DNA of 64,000 nt from Chrysoporthe austroafricana (taxonomy: Eukaryota; Ascomycota; Sordariomycetes; Diaporthales; Cryphonectriaceae): assembly GCA_001051155.2 (NCBI GenBank), contig JYIP02000006.1:2914001-2978000 (forward strand), in the 5' to 3' direction. The translations under genes and the position numbers were made by a program. The number at the start of each line of letters is the position of its first letter. Position 1 is the first letter of the stretch. Shown piece by piece: positions 1-12,762 of the stretch. The notes under the pieces were generated by a model. The model was given only the letters and a program-made list of their open reading frames with translations. It searched no databases and was not told where the DNA came from.

Positions 1-824
1 CTCTGGATTTCGCCAACCGCGTTAGTGGGCCGAGAGCACCAGACCTCGCGATCTTCGCCTTGTTCTCCTCATGCGTAGCAAGGTTTGTTATGCACCCTAC
101 GGCATTGCACTGCACTTCCACATTGGGCGAAAGCATCTGTCGGATAAGAGGAGGAAGACCGCCGAGCTGCACGATGAGGACCTTGTTTTCCGCTGTCGGC
201 AGTGTCAGTGAGTAGCATTATAAATAATCTCCGCTCCAGAACAACCTACTGTTCACTGCAAGGTTCCCCAGGGCTGCGCTTGCTGCCCGCTGCACCTCGA
301 TATCGGAGCTCTGAAGTAGGAACAATATCGGCTCAAGGGTATCACGGTCGACTTCTCGAACATCTGCGCAACCTCGCATTAGCAACTGCCATCCGCCGCA
401 CCCCGGGATCATTCATCAGACTCTATGCTGATGGCATCATCTTGCCCGCTGCCATGGAGAAGTATACGCACCTCGCTCGGTGATCTCAGCAAAGGTCAGG
501 CTTGCGCTTCGCTGAAGGTCGATGTTGTCGGAGAAGACAAGGGTACTCAGAGCTCGGAGAGGCTCGCCAGAGAAGAAATCGGTTTCACCACGCTATGTCT
601 TGTCAGCCTCTGTGGACTGAATGGCCAGGCAGCGGAGGTATCACGCACGTTTTCGAGGTATTGCAGGAGATCGGCGACAGCCTCTCGCTCGCTATCAGCG
701 AGGACGGGCTCGTACAGGCCATCGCGGGATTTAGCTGTGATATCGTTAGACCTGCGAGTCCCGCGCGGACGGCTGGGAGAGCCAAAGTCGTACCTCCACA
801 GCATGAGGAGCTGCAGTTACCCAT
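1..824 (-). CDS. VAC8: Vacuolar protein Vac8, armadillo-repeat protein (5' part, runs off the left edge)
   Basis: N-terminal 181 codons of Vac8, the vacuole-membrane armadillo protein used in vacuole inheritance, nucleus-vacuole contacts and autophagy. Exons read 824-794, 734-649, 592-472, 363-250 and 192-1, with introns of 56-108 bases. The protein starts [10 protein letters not shown], giving Gly2 for N-myristoylation and a cluster of cysteines for palmitoylation, which fixes the ATG at 824. Then come [40 protein letters not shown] and [18 protein letters not shown], near-identical to the first armadillo repeats of fungal Vac8. Family members are about 560 residues, so roughly two thirds lie outside the window. 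Exon 1 is only 31 bases and encodes just the lipidation signal. It diverges from SNF4. Confidence 0.96.
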
Positions 825-3203
825 CTCGACGGTGGGCGTCGACGGGGATCGACGTCAGCGATGTGGGCTGGGCCGTGAGGAAGCTGTCGTGGCTCGTGCC
901 TCGAGGGCTCAGATGGGTCTCAGATGGCCCCGGGGCCGAGTTGTTGTCGGGTCCTACAAAGGTGAAGTTTGGAGTGCCGTGAAATGAAAGACTTCAGTCA
1001 AGGATCGGATGCATCTGTACGAGATGGTCGGGTCCGCGGCGGACACTGCACCGAAGCGTACGTAATGCGATGAGGTCGTCGGGAGCGCAGTGTTTACGAC
1101 GAGAGGTCGAGGGCCAAAAGATGCTGCTCACAGCCCAACCAGATCTCAGATTATTGCTGTGTCATGCGCGCGACCTTGGCAGTGGCACCCGGTCGGAGCT
1201 TCCATGTGGCCGGGACTTTCCAGCGCTGCAGGCAGGCTGAGGCTGGCATGGCTGGCAGGGTGCCGCTAAGCTTCCAGCTAGTTCCCTCCTCCGGCAGCGC
1301 CTGAGTGCGCGGTGCTCCCCGGGTCCCACATCACTACGATACATGCCCAGCACTGTCACGACCTGTGCGCTGTAGCAGGCCAGTGCCGCGCTAACCAAAG
1401 CGCTGCATTTGTACGCGGGCCCACAGGACACGCGCAGGTGCCACCCGCACTGGCAGCAAGCACTGAGTAAGAAGTTCTGGAGTGGACCTCGGACATGCAC
1501 CCAGGTGATTCCTGCTAGCCAAAAATATATCGCTCTTGATCACGCGTTGTTTGTCTTACCTTCTTTCTCTCGCCCGCAGCGGCCATCTCCCGCCGAAGGT
1601 CTTTTGAAACGTTTACGGGTCTGATCCGGATCGGCCAGTCCCGTGCGGTGTTTCGATTGGAATAAAGAGAGAGCTGATACCCACTGTTCGCATTGGGGAA
1701 TCGCCTCACTCCTCCCCAGCCTCAGATGGGGACATCAGTTTTGATGAAGGCCCACCACGGCCTAGCCTTCTGCATACTACCTCTTGTTCGCACAAACTAA
1801 GGTGATAGGAATAACCCCATCGTCCTACGCGCAACGTTCTCTCTGTGAGACCACTGCATGTGCACGCACCCCTGAGGTTGAGCGTCGCCCGCGCGAGCAC
1901 TCGTTCGGGCGAAGAGTGAAGCCCCCCTAATTTGGACGTCCTCTGGTCCTGGATGCATGTCTCGGCCTCTATCTTCCTGACTGCTGTCGCCTTTGAAACG
2001 GCAATGAGGAGCCTAAATCTACTTGATAAGGCGTATGCCGACAGAGGAATACCCCGTAGTTTCAGGACCGCCGAGAGCTCGAATACCACAGAACCCCGAG
2101 CTCGAGTGCGCGAGACGACGGATATCGTGCCCTACCTGGTTGATAACGCAGGACTGAGAAGGACGGTCTTGCTCACTTGGCGGACGGTCTAAGATTGGGA
2201 CGCTGCCAACCAACGTTGACGTCGTGTGTAACTCTATTTCCTCTTCTGGCCGGCTGCAGCAGTGAGCGACTGATCGCCTCGCCGCGATCGCATGTGAGAG
2301 GCGCAAATGCGAAAAAAAGACAGGAGGCGGCAGCTCTGATCTTGATCAAGCAGGAATGGCTAGAAACGGCCCAGCATGTGACGGGGCCGGGAGATTTTGT
2401 ACCATAGATAGAGAGAGAAATTAAAAGAGATACTCATCGCCAGCAATGAAGCTCACACGCAATAGGGGGGGGGAGCTCCAGGGCGACCTTTCAGCAGTCG
2501 GCAGAATCCTGGTCCAGCCAGTCTCTTATCTCTGATAAACCCAACTCCTGCTGCTTGCGTTGCGTTGCCTTCCACTGCACTGCTAGCACTGCGGGGGGGA
2601 AGTGACACAAATCCGACAAGCCCAAGGCGTCGCAGCGGCAGGAGAAAAGACATCAACGATTTGTTTGGTGGACTGACTGATGAGATCGTGAGAGAAGGCG
2701 ATCAGCTTGCCAACTCGCCTACTACAACCATCCAGAGAACGGTACCATCCCCAAAAGACTCGTCCGTTTCTGCTCGGCCATCTTCCACCCTTGCGTCTGA
2801 CTTCGCCATCAACACCACCCCAGGTCTCGACCTTACCAACCTGGGACATTCAACGACAGCCTGGAGCCCAGAGCCTTGGGGACCAGTCTGGCAGGTGGCA
2901 GCTGAAGCCCGAAGCGGCTGGCCTCTGAGCTTGCTGGCCCTCTAAATTCCTGAGGAGCGCCACTGCCACACCACAGACCGCCGCGCCGGTTTCGAGCAGC
3001 CAGAGGCATCTGGCGCGCGCGCTTCCCAGAGCTTGCGGCACCGACGTCTGCGCCGGAAACGCTAGCAACGTCACGGCCTGGCTGGTAGGACAGCAGTCTT
3101 GGAGTAGACTGAGACTGGCACGACTGGTCCCCCTCATGCCCCTGGTGCGCAGCCAGCCGAAGCCAGCCAGCCATTTGTCGTGCCACAAGAAAGCTCTTTT
3201 AAG
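825..3203. other. Intergenic, divergent VAC8/SNF4 promoter region
   Basis: About 2.4 kb between two divergent starts. No open frame here resembles a known protein; the longest, on the + strand at 2565-2945, begins with TTG and has no recognisable domain. A run of nine G at 2465-2473 and seven G near 2593 stand out. It presumably holds the promoters and 5' leaders of both neighbours. Confidence 0.5.
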
Positions 3204-4910
3204 ATGGCGGACCCCGCGAGCCCGAGCGACAACGGCCCATTGCCAGGACACCCGCCCGCCGCCGTTGCGAGACACCCGGGTCACGAGCTCCCCTTTGTAC
3301 AGCCCTCAACGTACCTGCACCTGCGCGCTCCTACGGCCACTGCCACCTCTGTGACCTCCGGGCCCTTGTTAGCCAGCAGCGCCGCTCAGACGATTCAGAG
3401 TCACGGTCGCACGATACCGGCAGCGAAGCCCCCAATGACGGCGCTCGATCGAGATCAAGTGCAGGGCCTGGTAAGTAGACAAAATCCTTCCCTGGACCCT
3501 GAATTCTGACCGAGGCGCCCCATCCTACGCCCTTCTTGCTCCCCTGCCATCCACCTTGACCTGGCGCGAGACGATCGTTGGACAGAGGGGTCGAATCATC
3601 CTGCCTGTCTCTCACCGGCTGCCAGTCCCACGTCGGCGAGGCCTCTGCTGACTCGGCCGGCCCGTTGTGTGCTGCGCGGGCTGCATACGGGTGCGGGGTA
3701 CCAGTGGGCGAGCGCTGTGGGCGTGGCACGCACGAGGGCAGGGGACACGCCTGTGTCTCTCAAATCCTGGCCTGAGAAATGTTGAGAGCAAGAGGGTCAA
3801 CATGAAGAGTGTCTGACTGACTGAGCTTGCTAGACGGCCATACGGGAGTTTCTCAAGGTTCGAACCAGCTACGATGTCCTCCCGCTTTCCTTCCGGCTCA
3901 TCATGCTCGACAATGACCTCCTCATTCGGACCTGCGTGAATATTTTGATGCAGAATAGTACGATACCTGTTGGCCCAATTTGCACCGAGTCTTCTGCTTC
4001 GTGACGCTGGCTGACGGACGCTTGATAGGCATTGTATCCGCTCCGTTATGGGACTCCAAGACGTCGACGTTCGCAGGCCTCCTCACTAGTACCGACTTCA
4101 TCAACGTCATCCAATACTACCTGCAATTCCCTGAGAAGTTCGAAGAGGTGGAGAAATTCCGCCTCAGCAGCCTGAGAGGTAGGCGGGCAATACGTTCATG
4201 CTTCTGGATTCTGTGCGCTGGACTGACCAGCTTGTTCCAATCCAGACGTTGAGAAAGCGCTCGGCGTGGCGCCCCTCGAGACCGTATCCGTCTCCCCGAA
4301 CCGGCCCCTCTACGAAGCATGTCGGCGCATGCTACAGACGAGGGCGCGCAGGATTCCACTCGTTGATTTTGACGAGGAGACCGGCCGGGAGACGGTGGTC
4401 AGCGTGATCACGCAATATCGAATACTCAAGTTCATCGCAGTGAACAACGAGAAGAACACGACGCTCCTAAGGAAAACCCTACGAGACATAAACCTCGGGA
4501 CCTACAAGGACCTCGCGACAGCAACTATGAGCAGCTCGGTACTCGATGTGATCCAGCTCATGGTTAAGTACAACATCTCGGCAGTCCCCATCTTAGACAG
4601 ACAGGGCCATGTCCTGAACGTCTTCGAGGCTGTGGATGTCATCCCTTGTATCAAGGGCGGTGCTTACGACGAGCTGAGCGAGACCGTTGGCGATGCGTTG
4701 TGCAGGAGATCGGATGATTTCCAGGGCATCTACACTTGCACGGAGGAGGATCGACTCGACTCAATATTCGACACGGTCAGGAAATCTCGGGTACACCGTT
4801 TGATTGTGGTGGACGATGACAACAAGCTTCGAGGGATCATCTCACTCTCGGATATTCTGAAGTACGTCCTAATACATGGAGAGGCAGAGCACCTGCAGCC
4901 AGAGGCATGA
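3204..4910 (+). CDS. SNF4: SNF1/AMPK gamma regulatory subunit, four CBS domains
   Basis: Adenine-nucleotide-sensing gamma subunit of the SNF1/AMPK kinase, which controls use of alternative carbon sources. Exons 3204-3470, 3834-3957, 4029-4178 and 4246-4910 join in frame to 401 residues. CBS signatures include TAIREFLKVRTSYDVLP, IVSAPLWDSKTSTFAGLLT, NISAVPILDRQGHVLNVFEA and RLIVVDDDNKLRGIISLSDI. The first 89 residues are a low-complexity Ser/Pro/Ala extension longer than in yeast Snf4. The start is the ATG of MADPASPSD; an upstream GTG in the same frame is not a plausible eukaryotic start. Intron 1 is 363 bases, long for this window. Family identity is clear; only the exact N-terminus is open. 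Confidence 0.96.
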
Positions 4911-6062
4911 CAAGAAGAAGGGACCCGCCCCTCAGCATCATGAATCCCATCTTCTCTCCGGGTCCTGGGGGGATATTTCCTGTGTTTCGAGGCATTTGCA
5001 GGGCGTTCTAGGTGGACGGGCAACAGGCAGGAGGGAGAATACCGGGGGGCCGGCTGGTTGCATAAGGCGTCATCCGTCATGTTTTGTCCCTGTCGCCAAT
5101 ATAGATGTCTCCAGGAGGACTTCCTTAGGTAAGGGAAACATCCTGTGCGAGACGACTCTAATTCGAGATATCTGAAGAGATGAAGAAGCAAGGCCGTGCG
5201 CTCTCTAGATATGGCTAATAAAGAAATATGCATGGATCGAAAACAGATCCGAATAGGCACAACGCAGCTGGTTATGTCTCGCGCAACCATTCACTACTTG
5301 CTACCTGTGCGTATATAATCCCCATCGCACGTGCGAGCGGGTCGCGTAGGTTCCACTACCGGCGGAAACAACGGCTATACGGGGTTCACACAGGTCTTGC
5401 AGGAATACGACTGTTGTCAAATGCGCCTCATGCAGATTGCTCAGGTGTCCGGGGATTTTCCGGTACCACGACATCCAACGCCCAGCGCCCGTACCCATCT
5501 GGATGGGCACCTGGTGTTGTACAATCCCGAAGTACCTGTGTGGGATCAGGTGAGGCAGAGACGTTACTGGAAGCTGGCAGGCGCTGCGAGGCACAATATG
5601 GCAAGCGCGACAGCACTCGGTGTTCAGGTCGGAAGTGGAAGTGAAGATCGCTCCAGTGCCTCTTTCTCCCACCTCTGATCCGAAACCTCACCGTCGACCT
5701 CTCTCCCGTCACACCTCTGCTTTCCACTTGTCTTGTTGCTGGCACAACACCACCATTTCATCAGTGTTCCAGCTTCTTGGGTTTGGTTAATCAGAGCCAG
5801 CATCGCAGTATCGCCTCCTGTACTTACCCATCCTCCCGCCGGCATTTCTTCTTGGTTACGACCCACTCCCCTCTCCCCCAGCTTTATTATTGGACATACC
5901 TTGAACCAGACGAATCGACACGGACGCCCATGACGGGCGGCAGCTAGATGAGATACTCCGGCAGCGACAAGATACTCGATGAGTCTCTAATTGATGCGCA
6001 TTACGACCAAGCCATCTGATGATCACCACTGTCACTGCATCTCTCTCTTCCTGATCAAAACG
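4911..6062. other. Intergenic between SNF4 and the RhoGAP gene
   Basis: Tandem (+/+) spacing of about 1.15 kb. The part before 6063 is pyrimidine-rich (CTCTCCCCCAG near 5870-5885), as is common in fungal 5' leaders. Open frames here lack recognisable domains. An ATG at 5994 is in frame with the RhoGAP exon and could be an alternative start. Confidence 0.45.
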
Positions 6063-9000
6063 ATGAGGGAATCCCGGGAGGCTGTTACGCCTGATCTACA
6101 ACCTAGGCCCTCTGCCGCTTCTTCTCTCGCACGTTTGCCACTGCCTGTCAACAAGGCCTCCAGTGGTGCCCGGAGCAGCGCAACATGGACCTCGACCAGC
6201 GGCGACCTGGGAGTCATGTCCGACACGGACGACATCCGCGACCGTAAGGAGTTCGTTGTTGAATACAACAGGCTTGCCCAAAAGGTATGCTAGCTTGCTT
6301 CAGCGAAAGTCCTCACCGTACTGACGTGCACGCAATAGTATGGCGTTCGGCAACTAGTTCCCGATAATCCCGAGAATCTCAATGTGAGTCTCTGGGCACG
6401 AAGGGGATCAAGGGAATCAAGTAGCCTCCCTGACGTTAGGAGCAGGCCCTGGGTGTCCTTCCGAAGCGTGGTTGGTGGTCGCGTACTTTCAGACGAGCTT
6501 CAAGCCAGTCTACCGAGAACAGCATCCGTCGCCAGCGCAGTCTCAGCCATATGGCATCGCACGTTGCGCATCCCAAGAGAGACAGTCTCAAGGATCAAGA
6601 TCTGCAGGGTTTGGTCAGGCTATGCGGGAAGAGCTTCCTCTACTTGCCGCCCGAGTACGCTCCTGGGTCACTGGTTCTTCCTACTTGCTTCCGCGCCACT
6701 GCGCAGTATCTTGTACAACACGGTCAGTACAGCTTCTAGTGTCTCTATCCCATATTTAAACATTCACTCATTGACGTCCACAAGCACCGGAGACTCGAGG
6801 CGTTTTCCGTATTCCGGGTTCCGTCCGAGTCGTCAACGAGGTTTACGAGTTTTACTGCGCGGAACAGGCTGGCGGTGACATCGCAAATACCGTCAGAAGT
6901 CCCAATCTGCCTACTCACATCAACATCGGAGTGCATGATGTTGCATCCTGCTTCAAGAAATTCCTTGCGGGTCTGCCGGGTGGCATCCTTGGATCACTCT
7001 CCCTCTTCGATGCCTTAGTTGCAATAAATAGTCAACTGTACTGTGACCCGGAGTTCAGCAGGACAAAACAAAGCAAGATTCGTGCTCGTCTCATCGCCCT
7101 CGCCGTTGGGACACTGAGATCACAATTCAGGAGGGAGCTGATATGTGCCGTCTTCGGTCTCCTCTGCCTTTTGGGTCGAGCTGCCGAGGTCGCTCCCCGG
7201 GAAGACGAGCACGGCCACCCGCTACCCACTTCTGACTTGATGGGTTACAACGCACTCGGAATCGTGTTCGGCCCTCTCCTGGTGGGTGACATGTTGAGCT
7301 CACATGCTGTCAAGCTCGCAGATCCTAGTGCCGGACTTTTCCTCGTTGCAGAGTCTCATTCACCAAAGTCAAAGAAGGAGAGAAAGAAGTCGAAGGAACC
7401 GCCTGAAGACCCTCAACAGCCCTTCTTGGAGGTAGACAAGATTCACGTCGTGAATGATATTACAGAAATGCTCATCACAAATTGGAGAGACGTTGTTAGA
7501 CAGATGAGAAGTCTTGACGGGAATATGAGCACAGGAATTCCAAAACGCCGCAGTCAACCCTCGATCTCTGAGGATGAGCTAAAACGCTCCAACAGCTTCG
7601 GGAGGCCCTCCGAAATAGATGCCTATGCTGGCAGGAAGTCTTCTGACTGGTACGAGGCCGGGGACCTTCCATCGAAAAGGAACTGTTATGGTCGAGCCGG
7701 ACGCGAGGACTATCGTGCCAGTGCTGAAGCCTCATGGCCCCGTGAGTACAGAGTTTTTCATGTAATTTTAACTATGAACACTGACAGTGGTGACTAGGAG
7801 CTGTGTCCTTCAGGCAGATGGATAGCAACAATGACGCTCTCTCGGTGAAGAAGACACGGCCTGACTCTGCTCGAGTCGCCTCCGGCTTGCAACCACCATC
7901 AAAAACACCGGGAGTTCTAACACCTCCTCGGGAAGAGCCTGTTGGCAAGAAAAGTAGTGTCCTCGGCAAGAGGCTACCAACACCACTGAAGAGTTCTCTC
8001 AAATCTTCCAACAATAAGAAAAAATTGGATGTAACTGTCTGCCAAAATCTAACAGGCGTGGAGAATATTTCTCCATCGGACAGCGATCTGAGCCCTCATG
8101 CTCGATCACCGTCCGGACTCGGGTCGCAACTCCCAATGAGGAAACAAGTTGGTATCGAGCCCAGGCCACAAACAACAGAGCCTGTAAAGACACCAAAATT
8201 TGTGCATACAGGTGATGTGCAGTCACTACGATGCCGATCCGCAACGCCCTCAGCTGAGAAGAAGTGGACACCGAAGGTCCATGGCCAGGTCGATGGGTCA
8301 CCAGAAAGGCCGCAGTCATCGTGCGATCTGGACCCGATGATCGCATACCAAGCTGGACCTAGTGTGAAGATATTGAAAGCACCATCGACCATGCGCTCAC
8401 AACCAAAAATGCCCCACATTGATTTAAGTGTTGCCCCATCCAAAGTTCGATCATCCGTATGGAGAACATCATCGCGAGGTTCGGCAAATTCGGGAGTCGT
8501 GGGTGATGAGGAGCCCGTGAAAACATCTCCTCCCTCGAGGCGAAACCAGGTGACTGCAGACCAAATGGACGGGACTATGGATTTTATCCTATCAGGAAGC
8601 CCGTGCCGTGGACCGTACGTAGATCTCAAGGGCAACGCTGTGAGACGAGAGATCATGACAAACCAACCATCATCCTTGCCCGTCCTTAAGAAACGATATC
8701 ATCAACATAACGTGCTGGTCAAGAAAAATGGACAGCTTAGGAAACCTTCACGAACTACCTCACCCAAAGTATCCCCGAAATCAAACACAAACGGCCGGAT
8801 TGCTGTCAAGCCGGGTGCCAGTAAGGTTAGGGGATTGGCGGCGATGTTTGACAGTGCCGCCAAAGCCTCGCCACTCGTACCAACACCCGCTGGGCTCGTT
8901 CAAACGAAGCGACAGGAGACTACTAGAGTTATCTCCCCATACACGAGCAACCCGTCGCCTCGTGCCTCGCTAAAATCTGCCACCTCTGTGTCGACCCCAG

Positions 9001-10055
9001 TTTCGTTGATGCGTGGTGCGAGGATCAGCATCAACCTGGACAATACAGCAGAGCACTGCAGCAGCAAGTCTATTACTTCGTATCGGCAAGCCCCGGTCAC
9101 GACAGACAGCACCGGGGTGGCTAATAAACAATATAGTCTCACGCCTGCCAAACGAGAGGGGTCGCGATCATCAATGGCTTCATCTATCACTCCCTCCAAA
9201 CTGCCTACTCCATCTCGTCTACCGATGAAGAAGAATGTTTCCAATCCTGATTCACCCTCCTTGCCACAGTTAGACGGTTCAGCCAAGTTCCTTAATTCAC
9301 CTCTGAAGCTCACAACCCAGCAGGAGATACAGACCGTTGATTACTATTCCAGTCCTATGCCTCAGACAAAGATCAGTGGCGGCTGGAAAGGTCTGCCACG
9401 GCTGTCGCAGCAAAGCTCATCCTCGTATATCGATGAACCGGTGAGCCATAGTAGAGAGTCTAGCCACAGTCCGAGCCGAGGTCGCAGTGCCTCATCGCTG
9501 CGCGATCAGATCCGCAGTCTTAGGTCGGAGCTCTCAGCAAAGAACGAAGACTGTGCGCAGCTCCGCCTCGAGCTTGAAGAGTTCAGGAAGATAAAAGATG
9601 TGAATGATACCATCTTGCGTGAGGATCTCAACCGTGCTAGAGAAGACATTGCCAAATGGAGACGTCGGGCTGAGAGGGCTGAGAGAAAGATTGTCGATTT
9701 TGAGTGTCTGGCTACGCAGATTAAGAATGCACGTGATCCGAACGTCAGTCGTTATTGGTACCGTCGTGGTCAACAGGGTGAGAGCGCCGATAGCTACTCT
9801 TTCAACAGTGGCTCGGACCACATTGACGTTGCCCAGTCCTCGGCCCAGCCGCTGACTGCGAGGATGAACCAAAGCGTCAGGAGGACGCCACCGACCAACT
9901 TCGCGGGTGCTAATGGTGCGAATAGTGTTGGAGATGAGTTCTCAGAGTGTTCTTCGAGTACAGTAGTGAGAAATATTGGTAGTGTCGGCGAGGATCTCGG
10001 CGAGAGTGGCAATGGGCTCTGGGGCGCGGTTGATGATCTTGGGTTGATGGATTAA
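6063..10055 (+). CDS. Rho GTPase-activating protein with long disordered tail and coiled coil
   Basis: RhoGAP that should speed GTP hydrolysis on a Rho-family GTPase in polarity or cytokinesis. Exons 6063-6284, 6339-6383, 6440-6722, 6785-7741 and 7798-10055 sum to 1,254 residues. The RhoGAP domain spans roughly residues 150-400: SLVLPTCFRATAQYLVQH, then RGVFRIPGSVRVVN with arginine finger Arg192, then CAVFGLLCLLGRAAE and DLMGYNALGIVFGPLLVGD. Residues about 400-1060 are Ser/Pro/Lys-rich and probably disordered, with many SP/TP sites. A coiled coil (RSLRSELSAKNEDCAQLRLE onward, about 1068-1150) follows. In-frame ATGs at 5994 and 6063 compete; I chose 6063 (MRESREAV). The GTPase target cannot be told from sequence. 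Confidence 0.93.
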
Positions 10056-10610
10056 TGTCTGTGAAGGGCAGGTAGTCAGGACTCTCTATTTCTTCGCTGA
10101 TCGGCCAGGACAAGGTCGCAGGCAGATTGGGAGCTCGGCATGATGGAGGGATCACACGGTCGTTAGAAGCTATCACTTTGCTCATATTTAGGTATTCTTA
10201 GCCTAGAGCCGGATTGGACAGACAGTACGAAATAACATCGATGGACCGGCTCGATTCATGACACCCATAGTTCGTGGGTGTCTCTTGGCTCGACAAACCA
10301 AGAAATTGTCTTCCTACCACAGTGTCGTTGATATGAAATAACAATAGTATACGGATGCGTAATGTTTGTCCCTCCAACGCCGAATTAAACCGGGCTACGC
10401 CCGAAATAAGGCGCAAGTTATCGACCAAAATTTCGTACAGACCTGTCCCTGATATGTCTCGTCTATCTACGCACAACATGTTTCTATTTATTGGCCGCCT
10501 GTGAACATGCCACATGCCGGCCCATATCCCCCTTTCGTCCATGACAGCCTAGATGGTCTACTTCGCCCGTATCGCTGATATCGCACCCACGTGTATCATA
10601 CGCACAACGT
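10056..10610. other. Convergent 3' intergenic region, RhoGAP/PhoD
   Basis: About 555 bases between two convergent stop codons, presumably both 3' UTRs. No supported gene and no clear repeat. Confidence 0.45.
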
Positions 10611-12762
10611 CTATCGGGATCCAGCCAACCGGTCCCAGAAGCCGCCGGCGGTCTTGGCCTCAGGCGACAAGATGGTGGTGTTCCACGCCTCCACGCCATC
10701 GACGAAAAGTTGGTAGGAGAGGGTGCTTCTGTCGCTGTTGGGGATCTTCTCGATGGTTATGGAGCCGAATTTGGAAGACCCACTGTGGATGTACCTGCTT
10801 GGCTCGTCAGCAGGCTGCGTCGTAGTGGAGGTTTGTTACAGCTCTGGCTCTAAGTATGTACCATCTCTGCTGTGTCGTGCGTGCATGCGGGGATGTACGA
10901 GCGGAAGAATACAAAGGAAACAAATTTACGAGATTGAGAACTACGACTAGGAGAAAAGAGAATGGAGTGGGCAAGGACCGGAGGGGGTTAGTCACATACT
11001 TGAGCTTTACATCTTCATCATCTGTCTGCTTGTAAGTCCCCACAGGTGAGTAGAACTGGCTCAGCGGGCTCGCAGAGAACTCGTACACGGTCGCGTTATC
11101 GTCCCACCTCGAGTCTACCGGTGGCGGGAACTTCGTCGCCGCAAACTCGTGCCTGTCCCCGGAGAGGACGATGACCCCGATGCCCCTAGCAGCAGTATCC
11201 CACATCGCCTCGAGGATCTTCTTCCGCTCCACCATGAACCCACCCCAAGTGTCCTGTCTGTTGACAGGCCAGTTCTTGGTGAACGGGACCGACGAGGCGA
11301 CGATCTTCCACTGCACGCCCTTTGGCTCGGGCTTCTGCAGGTAGGCAATGAGGTCGGCAAGCTGCTCGGCGCCGAGCATCGTCTTCTCGTCGTCTGCGAA
11401 CGGGATCTTGTTGTTGGACCGGTAAGACCGCGTGTCCATCATGAAGAAGCTCGCCGGGCCCTGCGCGAATTCGAACCAGGTTACACCCCCACTCTTCGTG
11501 CCGACCGAGCCCGCTCTCTTGACGGGAGGTGGGTTGGCTGACGTGTGGTAGTGGTGCCAAGGGTCAACTGCAGCTTCATACACGCCTGTTTCGTTCTTGT
11601 CCCAGTCGTTCTTGATCTCGTGATCATCGAGAACGTGAATCCAGCTGAGGTTCTGCCCCACCTGAGGCCACTCGGGAGATGCGTATACGGCTCTGTATTT
11701 CTGGCGGTACTCGGCCACATCCGCCCCCCACCATCTAGGCACATCAACGTAGATGAAATCGCCGAGAAAGAGCATGAACTGGGCGCCGAGGCTTGGGAGG
11801 AGCCTTGCGAGGTGACGCATACCGGGAATGGAGAGCGGGTGGTCGAGAGGGTTGTAGGGCAGGCGGTTCACGATACAGGAGGTGGAGAGGAAGGTGAATT
11901 TTCCGTCATGCATCCCCGGGTAGTGGCCGGCCTTAGGCGCGGAGGTGAACTCACCGGAGTGACCATTGGAGCTCTTCCAGAGGTAGGTACGCTGTTCCCT
12001 GTGCGCTGCGGGCACGGTGATGACAGCTGTGTAGTCCGTCTCATTGCTCGTCCACCTGATCCCGCCTACTGTCTGCCAGATGGAGGTGTCGAAAGGGGGT
12101 CGAGGGTCCTTGAGCCGGACCTCGACGGTGACAGGCATCTTGGACTGATCCGGCTCCCGGACGAGCAGCTTCGCCTCGCTGTCGGAGACGTAGCCGACTC
12201 TGATGAAGGACAAGTCCTCGCCGGTAATCCAGTGCTCGGAATAAACCCGGTCAGCCACCATGGTCACGCAGGCCACGTTGATCAGCAGAGTCAGGAGGGA
12301 GAGGGCGAGACTGCGAGGGTTTGGCATGCCGGTGAGGAGGGAGTACCATGAGCTCACGGGTGGCTCTCCAACGATAATGGCCTCCTTGACCTCGACCTCC
12401 TCGATGACAACATCCCCGCCGCCGTTGGCCCCGCCGTTGATCACGGTATCCTTGACGAGGATCTCGGCCTCCTCGTGGACCTCATCGTTCTGCAGGCTGT
12501 TGAAGTAGGTGGAGACGAAAGTCGGGATGTAGACAGCGAACAAGGTGAACACGATTGGTGCTATCGGCTATACGCCATCTTAGAACTGTACACAGGGCAG
12601 AGCGCTCCTTGCGTCGAACTTACCGGCAGCAGGCCCTAGTGCATATGTTAGCCGGCCTGAATACACGATTGTGCCGAGAGAACTTACCCATCTGAGAAAG
12701 AAGTAAGACCCCAGCCTGAGGACAACAGAGGATACTGTTGCTAGCCTTGTCTGAATCGTCAT
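10611..12762 (-). CDS. Membrane-anchored PhoD-like metallophosphatase
   Basis: PhoD-family (alkaline phosphatase D-like) phosphoesterase on a membrane anchor. Exons 12762-12688, 12635-12624 (12 bases), 12567-11000 and 10794-10611 sum to 612 residues. Near the N-terminus are two hydrophobic segments (VVLRLGSYFFLRW; IAPIVFTLFAVYIPTFVSTY) and a third near residue 110 (LALSLLTLLINVACVTMV). PhoD metal-site motifs follow in order: LFLGDFIYVD, HVLDDHEIKNDWD, WFEFAQGPASFFMMDTRS and VIVLSGDRHEFAATKF. The last exon supplies SKFGSITIEKIPNSDRS and LFVDGVEAWN, the usual end of fungal homologues; without the last splice the frame would run into about 60 unrelated residues. Substrate unknown. Confidence 0.93.

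Noticed and set aside
2565..2945. A 126-codon + frame in the VAC8/SNF4 interval
   Set aside because: Begins at TTG, has low-complexity Ser/Thr/Pro content and no recognisable domain or splice partner.
3857..3866. GGTTCGAACC, matching a tRNA B box
   Set aside because: It lies in SNF4 exon 2 coding KVRTS, with no A box or cloverleaf around it.
11545..12351. A 268-codon + frame opposite the PhoD-like gene
   Set aside because: Antisense shadow of codon bias; Val/Gly/Glu-rich with no family likeness, while the minus strand encodes PhoD motifs.
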